Assembly (NCBI GenBank): GCA_002914845.1
Contig: JXTC01000065.1
Location: 269,343-333,342, forward strand
Reading direction: 5' to 3'
DNA length: 64,000 nucleotides
Origin: Trema orientale
Taxonomy: Eukaryota > Streptophyta > Magnoliopsida > Rosales > Cannabaceae
The position numbers and the translations under genes were made by a program. Shown here one piece after another: positions 37,345-47,979 of this stretch. The notes beneath the pieces are model-generated. The model was not told where the DNA came from and ran no database searches. It saw only the letters and a program-made list of their open reading frames with translations. The stretch's first letter is position 1. Each line of letters starts with the position of its first letter.

Positions 37345-38556
37345 CGTGAACTTAGGGGTAAAAAGTATTAAGTTATAAAAGGAGATAGTTAATTAATATT
37401 CAAGTATTCACAAATAAAAAAAATTAAAGAAAAAATATATTAGAAATAGCAATGATAATGTAAGGAATAAAAAAGGGGAAAGAGTATGAATAGGTCATAA
37501 ACAAGTTATCTATATTTTAAACATAAATAACTTTCTATATTTATATGAGGGAGGACTTCTCAATGATTTCAATTTTTTTTGTGACCATGAATGGATACTA
37601 AAAAAAATAGTGATAGTATTAAATTTTTTTGATGCTGATAAATAGCATTAAATTTTTTTGACCAACCACCAAACTAATCACCACCAACGGCTTAAACCAT
37701 TGTAACCATCCATAGGTAAATATTGTGGTAACTATTTATACCAAACCCTTATATGAGTATTAATTACATTTAATTTTTTAGTACAATTACTAATATTATC
37801 ATAACCATCAGATCAAAATCCAATAATTCAAATTAGAATATCTATTTATAGGGGTAAAAAACAAACCCATTAAAAAAGCACCCATATATATTTTCTCTTG
37901 ACTTGGAGGACAATTAAATTTCTGCACCATAAAAAAAGAACAACTGAATAATGGGGCGTTGTCGATATGGGGATAGGGCTATGCATTTTTTCTTTCTTTT
38001 TTTTTTCGCCATATACCGTTATGGTATCAAGGACAAGAACGGTCCTTGATTAAGTAATGGATTTTAGTTGAAGCGAACGAGTGAAATTCTGGAATTGGAA
38101 CAGAAACTAGGGAAAGAAACTTTTGGGCCTTGTGTCCATAATGCGATTATAATTCGGCCTCTCAGTGGAGAAGAGGGGTAATGAGATTTTAGAGTTGTTG
38201 CGTTACTACTTTTATGGGGTCATTGTTGGAACAAGTTAGACACTCCTTAATTAATATAAGTGCTATACTTGATCAGTTTTGTGTGTGTGTGAAGAGGGAA
38301 TAAGTTTTCCAAGCCACAATATTGTCTCTACTATGTGATTATTTTTGTTTGCTCTTGATGAAATGTAGGCTTTCTTTCAAAACTTCCTGGTAAGAATGTG
38401 GATATTTCCCAACTATTCTCTATGACTAATAGAGAATTCGAAACATGAATAACAAAAGTCACAACTTGATACAGTCTCAACAAATTTCCATGATTCACAT
38501 CCCAAAAATGACAAACTGATTATATATCTATATATATATATATATATATATATACA
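37345..38556. other. Spacer and 3' flank of F-box gene
   Basis: No gene supported. Ends with a TA dinucleotide run (about 38529-38554) directly next to the stop of the following F-box gene. Confidence 0.5.
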
Positions 38557-39882
38557 CTAAACTGAACAAAGGCTAGGAATATATTGATAAACATGACCAT
38601 CAAAACAGTCAGAAAACTGCTCAGGGTGCAATAATAATGGCCAATTTAGAAGATGAGGGGTCGGAGCACGATCTGACTCAACATAACAAAGCATGCTGGA
38701 AGTTCTGGTATTGAAATTGTATCGTATAACTCTACTCCTTATCTTCAGCACTATGTAGGACTCTCCGTCGTCAAGCTCACCCCGAACAACACATAGCACG
38801 GAAAATACATACTTGTCAAAATTCGACCGTTGGACAAACTTTCCTTGAATAATAATCGGGATCGCCACGGACAAGGCCAAAAGATCCACTCGAAACTTGA
38901 GAAACCAGCCGGAATAGTCCACTCCCATCTCAAACACGTCCAGATAAGATGCTGATCTGGCCCCTGCCTTGTGTATGGGACAAACAAAATGCAGATGCCC
39001 ACTTGACTCCCCAAAGTACCTGTGCCCTATTCCTTGAACCCAACCTTCCGGGACCGGAGGCAGTGGGATAGGACTACTTAGTCGCTCTTCGTCCACATTG
39101 AAACACAGAAGATATTCATCACGATTATTAAGCCAATGAATCGAGCCATTCCAAAAGACACCACCGTCGAATCGAACAGGCAGCATGTCCTTGTCTATAG
39201 ACGAGCTAGATAGGGTCCAGCAGCCCGTCTCGGACGAGTAAATCTCCACGTTGAATGTAGGTCTAAAGACGCCGCAGCTGTCCGAGACGCAAACCACTTT
39301 GTAGTGCGGAGATTTCGAAGGATCAAAGGCTAAACTGACACCGAGGACAGTATAATTAGTACGAGTAGATTCGCCAATATTCCGAGGAGTCGGCGATGGA
39401 GGGAGTTTGGCGTAGTGCTTTGTGGTGGGATTGTACACGTAATTGATGCGACTCTTATAGTCGAGAACAGGCCTACACAAGAGTAGTCCGTTACAGGACT
39501 GAATGATTCTGATTCCGGACACGTCATCGTCGAAAGCGAGAGATCTAAAGGGACCTCGGGAGGGATCCGTACTGGAATGGGCCTTGTCAAGATTGACGAA
39601 TTCGAATTCCGGGCGGGAAGAGAAGTTTAAGAAGAGGCCCGAGGCGGGGTCGGAAATAAGGCGGCGGCGGCTGCTGTGGCGGCGACAGAATTTGGTATCG
39701 GATATAAGAGAGAGCCAGTGTTTGGATACGGATTTGAACTTGATCAAGGATTTGGCAGGAAGGCGGAGAAGGATTTCGTATAGGAGATCGATGTTGCTGG
39801 CGATTATTTCCGCCGAGTATGATGGTGCAGCAGCAGCAGCAGCAGCCTTTCGAGAGGTTCTGGTTCTCTTGGGGAACCACAT
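38557..39882 (-). CDS. F-box protein, At5g07610-like (intact)
   Basis: Intronless 441-aa protein. It has a short basic start (MWFPKRTRTSRK), an alanine run of seven encoded by a GCT repeat, SAEIIASN, then the F-box (about 30-70; LLYEILLRLPAKSLIKFKSV). The F-box-associated region follows with IIQSCNGLLLC, YVYNPTTKHYAKLPPSP, LAFDPSKSPHYKVVCV, GGVFWNGSIHWL, HRYFGESSGHLHFV, DYSGWFLKFRVDLL and FSVLCVVRGELDDGESYIVL, ending YQYIPSLCSV. Predicted SCF substrate adaptor; the target is unknown. The middle loop (PTPRNIGESTRTNYT) is longer than in the neighbours, accounting for its greater length. No lesions. Confidence 0.9.
   Translation of the reverse strand: MWFPKRTRTSRKAAAAAAAPSYSAEIIASNIDLLYEILLRLPAKSLIKFKSVSKHWLSLISDTKFCRRHSSRRRLISDPASGLFLNFSSRPEFEFVNLDKAHSSTDPSRGPFRSLAFDDDVSGIRIIQSCNGLLLCRPVLDYKSRINYVYNPTTKHYAKLPPSPTPRNIGESTRTNYTVLGVSLAFDPSKSPHYKVVCVSDSCGVFRPTFNVEIYSSETGCWTLSSSSIDKDMLPVRFDGGVFWNGSIHWLNNRDEYLLCFNVDEERLSSPIPLPPVPEGWVQGIGHRYFGESSGHLHFVCPIHKAGARSASYLDVFEMGVDYSGWFLKFRVDLLALSVAIPIIIQGKFVQRSNFDKYVFSVLCVVRGELDDGESYIVLKIRSRVIRYNFNTRTSSMLCYVESDRAPTPHLLNWPLLLHPEQFSDCFDGHVYQYIPSLCSV
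39827..39846. repeat. GCA/TGC trinucleotide repeat encoding poly-alanine
   Basis: Seven tandem trinucleotides inside the N-terminus of the F-box gene; likely to vary in length between alleles without changing frame. Confidence 0.85.
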
Positions 39883-40821
39883 GGTGTTTGAATAATTTAG
39901 ATGTGATTGAAAAGACTGTTTGGAATTACTTTTGGAGGACTGGTTTTAGCTTTTATTTAAAAAGAAGACAGAAAAATAAGAAGAAAAAAAATGTAGGTGT
40001 ACGGTAAAATCCTTATGGCTAACCACAAGTAGTGCTACATTAGTAGCCAAATTAAGCCAAAGGCCAAAGGTGTTTTCTTAATTATTTCTTTTCCTTGTAC
40101 CCAAAATCCTTCGGCATTGGCGGCGTTTAGGCCTGCACCTTTTTAATTGGATCTCAATCTAGGGCATGGGCAAATAAAATAGGTTAAATCACATAAAATA
40201 GTACCAAAATTATCTTTTTTATAATAAATCCCAACATTATCTTATGTTTTAGTTATATTTCAAAATAATAAAGTTTATATGAGATTTATCCCCTCTCAAA
40301 AAAAAAAAAAGTTTATATGAGATTTACTGATTTATATGTAAATATCTTTTCATTATCGATCCCAACAAAACTACATTAATGTTTTATTTTGAATCTCGGA
40401 GTAATTCCATATACGTCATAAGATTTTTTTTAATTTTTTATATAAAAATACCGTTTTAGATTTTGAATGAGATAGCTAGGGTATGTGGGACTCCACTAGA
40501 ATTTTGGGTACGAGTGTAAAGAGGCGATTATTTTGCCTACCCATGATATTTTCTTAGGTGGTGGTTTTTATGCTCGTCTTTGATGTGTTTTTCTTTTTTT
40601 TTTTTTTCGATAGTTTCCCGCAATTATTTTCTGATGTAGGAAATAGGAATAAGAAAGTGAAGTTTTCCTTAGCCCCTGCATATTAAAACAATCAAAACCC
40701 GGAAAAAAAAAAATAGTAACAAAAAAAGAATCACTCCTTGAAAGAATTTAATGAAATTTGCTTTGATTCAAATCCTAAAAGATAAAAACGGAGATGAAAT
40801 GAAACAGACTACTAATGCATA
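39883..40821. other. Spacer between F-box gene and F-box relic
   Basis: No intact gene. The part from about 40530 onward is homologous to 41240-41496, the 3' flank of the next F-box gene (GGTTTTTATGCTCGTCTTTG versus GATTTTTATGCTTGCTTTG; GAGATGAAATGAAAC in both). It is therefore duplicated F-box 3' flank. Confidence 0.55.
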
Positions 40822-40965
40822 TTAAACCACAGCTAGACTCTCAATGTATTGATGAACAACACCATCACCATCATCAATCTGCGTATGACAAAGCTTCGGA
40901 GATATCACTAATCGTGGATATGGACCACGACCTGACTCAACATCATAAATCTCAAACTAGAAAAA
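40822..40965 (-). pseudogene. C-terminal relic of an F-box gene
   Basis: The minus strand reads FEIYDVESGRGPYPRL, then DDGDGVVHQYIESLAVV and a stop (40822-40824). This aligns with the last ~45 residues of the next gene (LYDVESYSRSM...HVVHQYIESLAIV). Upstream the homology stops at a repeat (from about 40985), so the rest of the gene is missing. Together with the duplicated 3' flank, this marks a tandem duplication of period about 675 bp relative to the gene at 41497. Confidence 0.85.
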
Positions 40966-40984
40966 GAAATTAGGGATAATATCC

Positions 40985-41225
40985 GAAAAAAAAGAAAAAA
41001 CAACCATTTTTAGCCTTTTGCAAAAAAAAAATAAGGAAAAAAAAACACACTTTTTTACTAATATCAAATAAAATATTTTATTTGTAGTTTTCTATTAAAT
41101 CTCATTAGATCCATACGTATAGTTAAAATTAAAGTTAAAATTGTTAAAAATAAATATTTTTAACTTTGAGATCAGATAACAGAATTCAAAAAAATAATTT
41201 TTGAGTGTTTGAAAGCTATTGCAGT
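40985..41225. repeat. Dispersed repeat copy 2 (uninterrupted)
   Basis: Matches 18985-19161 plus 19822-19925. Here the site CTTTGAGATCAGATAACAGA is unoccupied, whereas the other copy carries the 660-bp retroposon at the equivalent place. It truncates the upstream F-box relic. Confidence 0.65.
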
Positions 41226-41496
41226 TGAAGAACATCATACCACTCAGAAAACTAACCTTGTGATGATTTTCGTATTTAGTGATTTTTATGCTTGCTTTGA
41301 TGAGTGTCCTGATTGATAATTTCCCAAAATATTTTCTGATGAAGGAATAAGAATGTGGATTATAATGCCGTGCATGACAAATAAAAACAACCAAAAAAGA
41401 AGAAAGTCACTACTTGAAAAAAAATTTCAACAAATTTGCGGGACTCAAATTCCAAAATGACAAAAACAGAGATGAAATGAAACGAACTAAAACGTA

Positions 41497-42759
41497 TTAA
41501 ACAATAGCTAGACTCTCTATGTATTGATGAACAACATGATCACCAATCTGCACACGAAAATACTCCGTAGACTCGTTAGTTATCATTGATCGCGAATATG
41601 ACTCAACATCATAAAGCTCTCTGAAAGTTGTGGCTTTGAAATTGTATAGCATAACTTTACCACTTATTTTCAGGACCAAGCAGGACTCGGCTTCTTCCTC
41701 CGGCTCACCCCGAACAACACAGAGCGTAGAAAAAAGGAACAAATCTTGGAAAAGAATACCCGGATATGCTTCGGAAAGCATGAAAAGATCGACGCGAAAC
41801 TTGAGAAACCAGCCGGAGTAGTCCATTTCCATCTCATGCACGTCCAAATAAGACATTTTAGTTCCGGACTTGTATATGTGATGAATAAAATGCAAATGTC
41901 CAGTTGACTCCCCAAGACACCTGTGACATTTTACCTCAACCCAACCATCCGGAACCGAAGGCAATGCCATTGGACTCGGTCGCTCTTCATCAACATTGAA
42001 ACACAGATAGTCTCCAAAAGGACTAATCCAATGAACAGAGCCATTCCAAAAGACCCCACTGTCGAACTGAGCATTCAACATACCTGTCTTTAAAGAAGCA
42101 CTAGAGAGGGTCCAAGAGCCAGTCTCGGATGAGTAAATCTCCATTTTGCGATAGCACTTGACGTTGTTGCTGCTGAAGTACCGGATGCAAACGACTTTGT
42201 AATGAGGAGATTTCAAAGGATCAAAGGCCAAAGTGTGACCAACAACGACACTACCTTTGTCACTACGAACGGGAGGGTTAGGGAGTTTGGTGTACTTGTT
42301 TGTGGTAGGATTGTATATGCAAGTGACACTACTACCATATTCCAAATTATAAGCACCGGAACGCAACAACAGTAACCCATTACAAGACTGAATGATTCTG
42401 AGTCCGGAAAAGTCCCCATGGGCGAAAATGAGAGAATTTTGAAAGGGACCTTTGGTGGAGGTATTTGAATTGGAGATGCGGTTGAGATCGGTGAATTTGA
42501 GTTCCTTGAAGGAAGACCATTTAAAGAAGAGGCAAGAAACGGGGTTGCGGATAAGGCCGCGACGGAGACGGAATTTGGCATCAGATATAAGAGAGAGCCA
42601 ACGTTTGGATACGGATTTGAACTTGAGCAGGGACCTGACAGGAAGGCGGAGAAGGACTTCGAGTAGGAGATCGTCGTTGCCGCCGATAATTTCCGCCGAG
42701 TGAGAAACAGCGGCCATTCGAGGGGTTCCGCTTCTTTTGGCGGACCACATTTTCAACAA
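41497..42759 (-). CDS. F-box protein, At5g07610-like (intact)
   Basis: Intronless 420-aa protein. The first ATG gives MLKMWSAKRSGTPRM; the second, three codons in (MWSAKRS), aligns better with the start of the 38557 gene (MWFPKRT) and may be the real start. F-box at about 28-65 (NDDLLLEVLLRLPVRSLLKF), then SCNGLLLL, CIYNPTTNKYTKLPNPP, LAFDPLKSPHYKVVCI, SGVFWNGSVHWISPFG, CLGESTGHLHFI, DYSGWFLKFRVDLF and FSTLCVVRGEPEEEAESCLV, ending HQYIESLAIV. A predicted SCF receptor subunit with all family landmarks. The upstream block AAATTGCGTTGTGCACA (42880-42896) matches the array-wide promoter motif. Confidence 0.9.
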   Translation of the reverse strand: MLKMWSAKRSGTPRMAAVSHSAEIIGGNDDLLLEVLLRLPVRSLLKFKSVSKRWLSLISDAKFRLRRGLIRNPVSCLFFKWSSFKELKFTDLNRISNSNTSTKGPFQNSLIFAHGDFSGLRIIQSCNGLLLLRSGAYNLEYGSSVTCIYNPTTNKYTKLPNPPVRSDKGSVVVGHTLAFDPLKSPHYKVVCIRYFSSNNVKCYRKMEIYSSETGSWTLSSASLKTGMLNAQFDSGVFWNGSVHWISPFGDYLCFNVDEERPSPMALPSVPDGWVEVKCHRCLGESTGHLHFIHHIYKSGTKMSYLDVHEMEMDYSGWFLKFRVDLFMLSEAYPGILFQDLFLFSTLCVVRGEPEEEAESCLVLKISGKVMLYNFKATTFRELYDVESYSRSMITNESTEYFRVQIGDHVVHQYIESLAIV

Positions 42760-44215
42760 TCAAGATTGTTAAGATTGATGTTCACTTGATGGTTTGCTTG
42801 ATCCATTTCTTCCTACTTAGAAACTCGGTCTGTTTGTTTATTAGCTTCTTTGAGAAAAAGGGTTATCTCTCTGTTAAGAAAATTGCGTTGTGCACAAACC
42901 TTCGGCATTGACACCAAGCATGCAAGCTATAGGACTTGAAGCACATAAAACAATACTAAATACATCGGTCTCATATTTAAGTTAAATTATGTGTATAATA
43001 TATACATATTTTTTAACTTATTTACAATAATATATGCAATTTATTAGATAAAGAATGATAGTATGCGATTACAAAATAGGAAATATTCTTTTATTATCCT
43101 AAATAACAACCACCTCCGCATTTTTTGAGATAATGGATTTTGTTTTTTTTTTGAAAGTTGGTAGTCATAATTTAGGATGGCGAGAATTGCCTAAATAGAA
43201 TAAGAAATTATGAGATTTATATGTAGAGATGAGATAACTTACTCTTTTATTTGAAATTCACAGCATTTCTTTGTACAGAACCATATGGTACTTTCTTAAG
43301 TGACTCACATATATTATTCTGTCTTATTTTCAAGATCTTAGGCTTTTCCTGCCACGGGACAAGAATAATACCTTTATCAAATTTTAATTTATATGAGCTC
43401 TACCTCTTTCAGAATTAGTTTTGTACAGAGAATTTTCTATTTGTTTAATGTACATGAGTTTTGTATTGTATTTTTATTGGAATCCACTCTGCCTCCAGTT
43501 TTATAATTTAATAATATAACAAATTATAGTAAAATTCAGAAATTGCAAAAGAGAGCACTCATCTTTTTCGTGCAATGCTTCTTAACAATGTTTAAACATC
43601 TGCAGATAACATTTTTTTTTTCTTTAGTACTATATACTCAAAAACTTTTTTTTTAGAAAAAATTATACACTCAAAGTACTCTTTTCCACACTTCAGATAA
43701 AGGGGTATCAGTTTGAAAAAGTAAGCTCTTACGGTCCGATGAAAAAAAAAAAAAAAAAAAGCAAACTTTCCACACTAAATACTAGCTAAGAATTCTGTTA
43801 GATTACATTAATGGTGGAAAGAAAGAATAAGATAAGAGCCTAATACATTTCCAAAATGTTCAAGCTGAAAAGTATCTCCAAGGACTTTACCAAGAAGTAA
43901 CCAAATCAACTCTAGTTACATAATCATGGCTTTAAACCCGAGTTGCATTCTTACTTTATATCTTCTTTTTTCTGTTCTTAAATTTTTGCTTTATATTATA
44001 CTATAACATGAAATATTCTTCCATGGAAACACTACAGCTAGAGCACAAATCCCTTGTTTTAAAAAAGGGAAAACAAAAATTGTGGTTTTCATGAGATGGG
44101 TCAACACTCGAAAAATTTTCAGTCATTTTCCGTAATCTATAACGGGTTGAGAAAGAATAAAGATACAAAGGTCAATTTACTACTTGTGACTATTATGACT
44201 GAACTAGTACTCGAT
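42760..44215. other. Spacer and 3' flank of truncated F-box gene
   Basis: No gene supported. From about 43775 to 44215 it resembles 48750-49290, the 3' flank of the F-box gene at 49332 (for example AGAGCCTAATACATTTCC versus AAAGCCTGAGACATTTCC, and GGCTTTAAACCCGAGTT versus GGCTTTAAACCCAAGTT). Confidence 0.55.
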
Positions 44216-45274
44216 TCAATTAAGAGTTCGATTCTGATCGCAGAGTACCGAGAATTCAGAGTCCAAATTATTGGAAAACCCGGAAACATCGACCCGGAAC
44301 TTGACAAACCACCCGGAATGATCCATCTCCATCTCCAACACGTCGAAATGCGGCATCTGGGGCTCGAAAACGCGAACAATCAGGTGTAAACGCCCCATGG
44401 ACTCCCCGAAATACAGGTACTTCTTTTCAACATCCCTCTCGTCCCAACCACCCGGAAGCTCGTCGTCCCAGCCATCGGGCAGCGGAGGCATCGGCATTGT
44501 GCTCAATTTCTCTTCCTCGACGTCGAAATAAACAGAGTCCCCGAAAGTGCTCATCCAGTGGAGCGAACCGTTCCAAAACACGCCGCCGTCGAACCGGCAG
44601 TCCAGGCTGTTGACGGTGAAGAGGCCGGCGCAGGGCCTCCACCGGCGAGTCTCGGAGGAGTAAATCTCGATACGGAATTGGTCGAACCTCGTGCCGGCTC
44701 TCCGGACGCAGACGACGTTGTAGTGAGGAGACCTCGAAGGATCGAAGGCCAAGTTGACCCCGAAACGGCTCCTGGAGAGGTTTTTCGCAGTCGGCGAGAA
44801 CGGAGGGAGAGTCGCGTACCGATTTACGGTCGGATTGTACACGAAGTACTCTCGCGACTCCGGGGCTTGGTTGGTCGAACAGAGCATCAGTCCGTTGCAG
44901 GACTGGACGATTCCGACCCCGACGGACAAGTCGTCGGCGAAATTGAGAGACCTGAAGGGCCCTCTGGAGGAGATCGATTTGGGGTTTCTGCCGAGGTTGA
45001 CGAAGTCGAATTCCGGGCGGGAAGAACGTTTCACGAAGAGGCCGGAGGCGGGATTAGGGTTAGGGTTAGTGTTGCGGCGAAGAGCGAACTTGGGATCGGA
45101 AATGAGAGAGCGCCAGTGTTTGGATACGGATTTGAACTTGACCAGGGCCTTGATTGGGAGACGAAAGAGGATCTCGCTGAGGAGGTCGTCGTTGGAGGCG
45201 ATTATTTCCGCCGAGTGTGGCGGTGTCGCTCTGCCTGAAACGGTGGCCTTTCGAGAGGTTTTGGTGAACCCCAT
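44216..45274 (-). CDS. F-box protein with deleted C-terminus
   Basis: Intronless 352-aa frame, about 65-70 residues shorter than its relatives. F-box at about 28-65 (NDDLLSEILFRLPIKALVKF); SCNGLMLCS, YFVYNPTVNRYATLPPFSP, LAFDPSRSPHYNVVCV, GGVFWNGSLHWMSTFG and YFGESMGRLHLIV are present. After DHSGWFVKFRVDVSGFSNN it jumps to a short unrelated tail. The final codons are made from sequence homologous to the 3' flank of the gene at 49332 (TAAGAGTTCGATTCTGATC versus TAAGAGTTTAATCTTGATC), so about 330 bp covering the C-terminus has been deleted. The F-box survives, so it could still bind SKP1, but it may be a pseudogene in decline. The GC content is high for this window. Confidence 0.75.
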   Translation of the reverse strand: MGFTKTSRKATVSGRATPPHSAEIIASNDDLLSEILFRLPIKALVKFKSVSKHWRSLISDPKFALRRNTNPNPNPASGLFVKRSSRPEFDFVNLGRNPKSISSRGPFRSLNFADDLSVGVGIVQSCNGLMLCSTNQAPESREYFVYNPTVNRYATLPPFSPTAKNLSRSRFGVNLAFDPSRSPHYNVVCVRRAGTRFDQFRIEIYSSETRRWRPCAGLFTVNSLDCRFDGGVFWNGSLHWMSTFGDSVYFDVEEEKLSTMPMPPLPDGWDDELPGGWDERDVEKKYLYFGESMGRLHLIVRVFEPQMPHFDVLEMEMDHSGWFVKFRVDVSGFSNNLDSEFSVLCDQNRTLN

Positions 45275-46353
45275 TTCGAAGAGGTTCAGGTTCTCTCCAA
45301 GGGTCCGGTCTCGGCTAAAACCGTGGGTGAATTTGTTTTATTTATTTATACCTTCTGGAAGATAATAGATTTTTCGCTTTTTGCCCTGTGCGGGAAGTGG
45401 GGTAGTGAGATCCTGAAGCACGATTTGGGGTGGGGTTTTTGACCACCAAAACGGTTGCTGAATCCATGGAATTAAAAATTAATTTAAATTATACGGTTGG
45501 TTTATGATACATCTAAATTATACTAGTGAGGCACGTGACCCGCAGTGTTTTTCTAAAGTCTAAATGGGACGAATTTTTACTGTTATAAATGGTACAAAGA
45601 ATGAGGCGGGATTCTCCGTTTGACATTTAGCGGGACGAGACGGGCTTGGGATTGAGTGCCCGCGCTGACCTCGCCCCAATTATGTATAAGTTAATTTCTA
45701 TCTTTTTATACAATAGTGATTCAAGTAGATTTTTTTTTTTTAAAAAAAAAGATCTAATACTATATAGTCATATACTAATACTGTTTGAGTTATTTGGGAT
45801 TGTGTTAGATTTATGAATGAATGATATGCTATATGATTTTGATATTAAATATTTTACATTTGACAATTCTAATAAGTTAAAGTTTTATTTGAATGTGTTT
45901 TTTAGTTATTTAGGTCTAAAATTGGAATGTTCGATGAAGTTAACTTTAATTTTGATTTTTTTCGATGTACTTAGAATTTTAAAAGATTTGGACTAACATA
46001 GGATTGTTTAATTTATTCAAGATGAGGATTTCAAATGGGGACCCCGATATACTAATGCCTAATGGGGAAATTGATCTCTGATGGGGATTCCCGAAATTGC
46101 CCCACACTAAATTAAATGGTGAATGATGCGGGAATGGTATAGTAAAATAATATTGGGGATGGGGATGAGGATGGTAAACAAAAACTGATCCCACTCCACT
46201 CCGTTGACGTCCCTAGGAAAAACACAACAAATACAATCTTATTCAACTTCAAGGAAAAACACAACAAATACAATCTTGTCAAATTATGAAATCTATTGTA
46301 TTGACAGCCAAATATATTCTGCATAAAAACAAAAATATCTTTACAATACAAAT
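45275..46353. other. F-box promoter and spacer
   Basis: Minus-strand TATA box GGTATAAATAAA (45341-45352) lies about 70 bases upstream of the F-box start, with the shared motif TTTTTGCCCTGTGCGG at 45379-45394. The remainder is AT-rich with no supported gene. Confidence 0.5.
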
Positions 46354-46362
46354 TATAAATAA

Positions 46363-46534
46363 GGGGATGGCTACGGTAGGGGCGTCCCTACGTAGGGTCA
46401 TGCCTTAATTATCGTTGGATGGGAATCTGTGGGGAATAACGGGACTCTATGGAGAATCTATTTATATACAGATTCCCATCCAACGGTGAATAGACAGGGT
46501 CCTACGTAGGGGCGCCCCTACTGTAGACGCGCCC
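46363..46534. mobile_element. MITE (172 bp), Mutator-like, 9-bp TSD
   Basis: Near-complete foldback: the left arm GGTAGGGGCGTCCCTACGTA pairs with the right arm (reverse complement AGTAGGGGCGCCCCTACGTA), and the inner halves CGTTGGATGGGAATCTGT and ACAGATTCCCATCCAACG are exact reverse complements. The element is bracketed by TATAAATAA (46354-46362 and 46535-46543), a 9-bp duplication as made by Mutator-like transposases. No coding capacity. Confidence 0.85.
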
Positions 46535-46543
46535 TATAAATAA

Positions 46544-47979
46544 ACAATATTCTCAAAGAGACAATCACTATAAAAAAACAAAACAAAACATGAAAGAAAA
46601 AAATAAGCACATGCATAAGAATTTCTAAGGAAAAATTAAAAATACGCATAAAAAAAATCTTCACAACAAGCCTCATTAAGTGCATATCTATTTCCGATTG
46701 AAGATAAAGAAATGCAAAACATGTATAGAAACTATATTGTTCTTTGCAAAATATATAGTTGCCAAATGAGAGAGAATGAATGGTATAAATAAATTGTTTT
46801 ATATATATATATATATATTTGGTTCCCAATTCAGTAGGTATTTTTTTTATCTATCCATAGGTAATTTTCTTTTTAATTGTTAGAACATATGATATAACGA
46901 TTACTATAATTTGAATAATTGAAAAAAAAATTAAAAAAAATACTCATTATTTAATATTTTTCTCTTACCATAATTTGAATAGTTGAAAAAAAAATTAAAA
47001 AAAATACTCATTATTTAATATTTTTCTCTTTTCTCTTTTATTATGAAAAGACGCGCTTCACCAATTTTAATTGGTGAAAACAATAGTTATAAATAGATTA
47101 AATTGGTGCTATATATTTCTGGTCTAAATGATACATATAAATTACTACATATATACCCACAATTTCCCAAGTGCCACCAGTCATTCCCCCCAAAAATGTC
47201 CATATTAGTAGCTGAATAAAAATAAAAAGTCCATGATATATTTTAAAAAAATATGTCCGTATAAGTTGAAAAACTGGGATCTCTTTCATAACCCTACTTC
47301 AAATTAGAAATGATAAAAATTAAGATAAACATATATGTCGAAGTACAGGTGCTTATCGGCGCTTCTATATATTAGTATAGATGTAAAACAGATTCCTCCT
47401 AATTGTTTGGCCATACGGGGGTGTTAGTGGGTATATGTGTCCAACTTTTTAGAAAATAGTGATTATTATATTGTACATAATATAAAATCTCATTCCAAAA
47501 GTCCAAATAAAAAAGAAATATTATTAAGGTTACTATTTTGAAAACTTGTCTCATGAGTCAAAACTCTCTTGAATGAGTTTTAGTTTAGTCTTAAAATCCG
47601 GTAAGAGTTTACCTTTATTCGTTCTTGAGTTCAGTAATCAGAGATTTCGTAACACATCTAAACCTTTTCTGTGTTAGTTTTGATTTAAGGTGGACTGGTT
47701 GGACGCACATTTTAGTACTGCGAGTACATTTCATATCTGGTTCGGGTGCGACTTTGAAAGAATTTCACCTAAATTTACCGTATTTTTACGTTCGATACAC
47801 GATAGTACAAAAAGGATAACACGTGGTCAGGCAGGACCCAATTCTCCGTTCTCAGATAGTTCAAACTTCAAACCCTGTGCTGGGCTGCAGCTTGGATGAA
47901 TCGTAATAAGAGAACATTCCTGGAACAGCAATGAACACGAATGTGAGTTCGGCAAAAAAAAAAAAAAAAAAAAAAAAGG
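46544..47979. other. Spacer
   Basis: AT-rich. Contains a TA run near 46800-46819 and the 64-bp tandem duplication at 46901-47028. The segment 47600-47960 has a more balanced composition, but no reading frame there resembles a known protein. A poly-A run lies at about 47957-47979. Confidence 0.5.
46901..47028. repeat. 64-bp tandem duplication
   Basis: TTAC(T/C)ATAATTTGAAT starts at 46901 and again at 46965. The 64-bp units run on through AAATACTCATTATTTAATAT and differ at only about two positions, so the duplication is recent. Confidence 0.85.

Noticed and set aside
45050-45075. Telomere-like GGTTAGGGTTAGTG words
   Set aside because: They encode the NPNPNP run of the F-box protein; the plant telomere unit is TTTAGGG and only about three imperfect units are present. 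The same coding run occurs in the 49332 copy.
44558-45238. Long open frame (226 codons) on the plus strand opposite the truncated F-box gene
   Set aside because: It is the GC-rich antisense shadow of the F-box coding region; similar shadows occur opposite the other copies and none has a recognisable protein signature.
47625-47899. Overlapping short frames in a balanced-composition segment
   Set aside because: Neither frame resembles a known protein or an F-box or CBP3 fragment.
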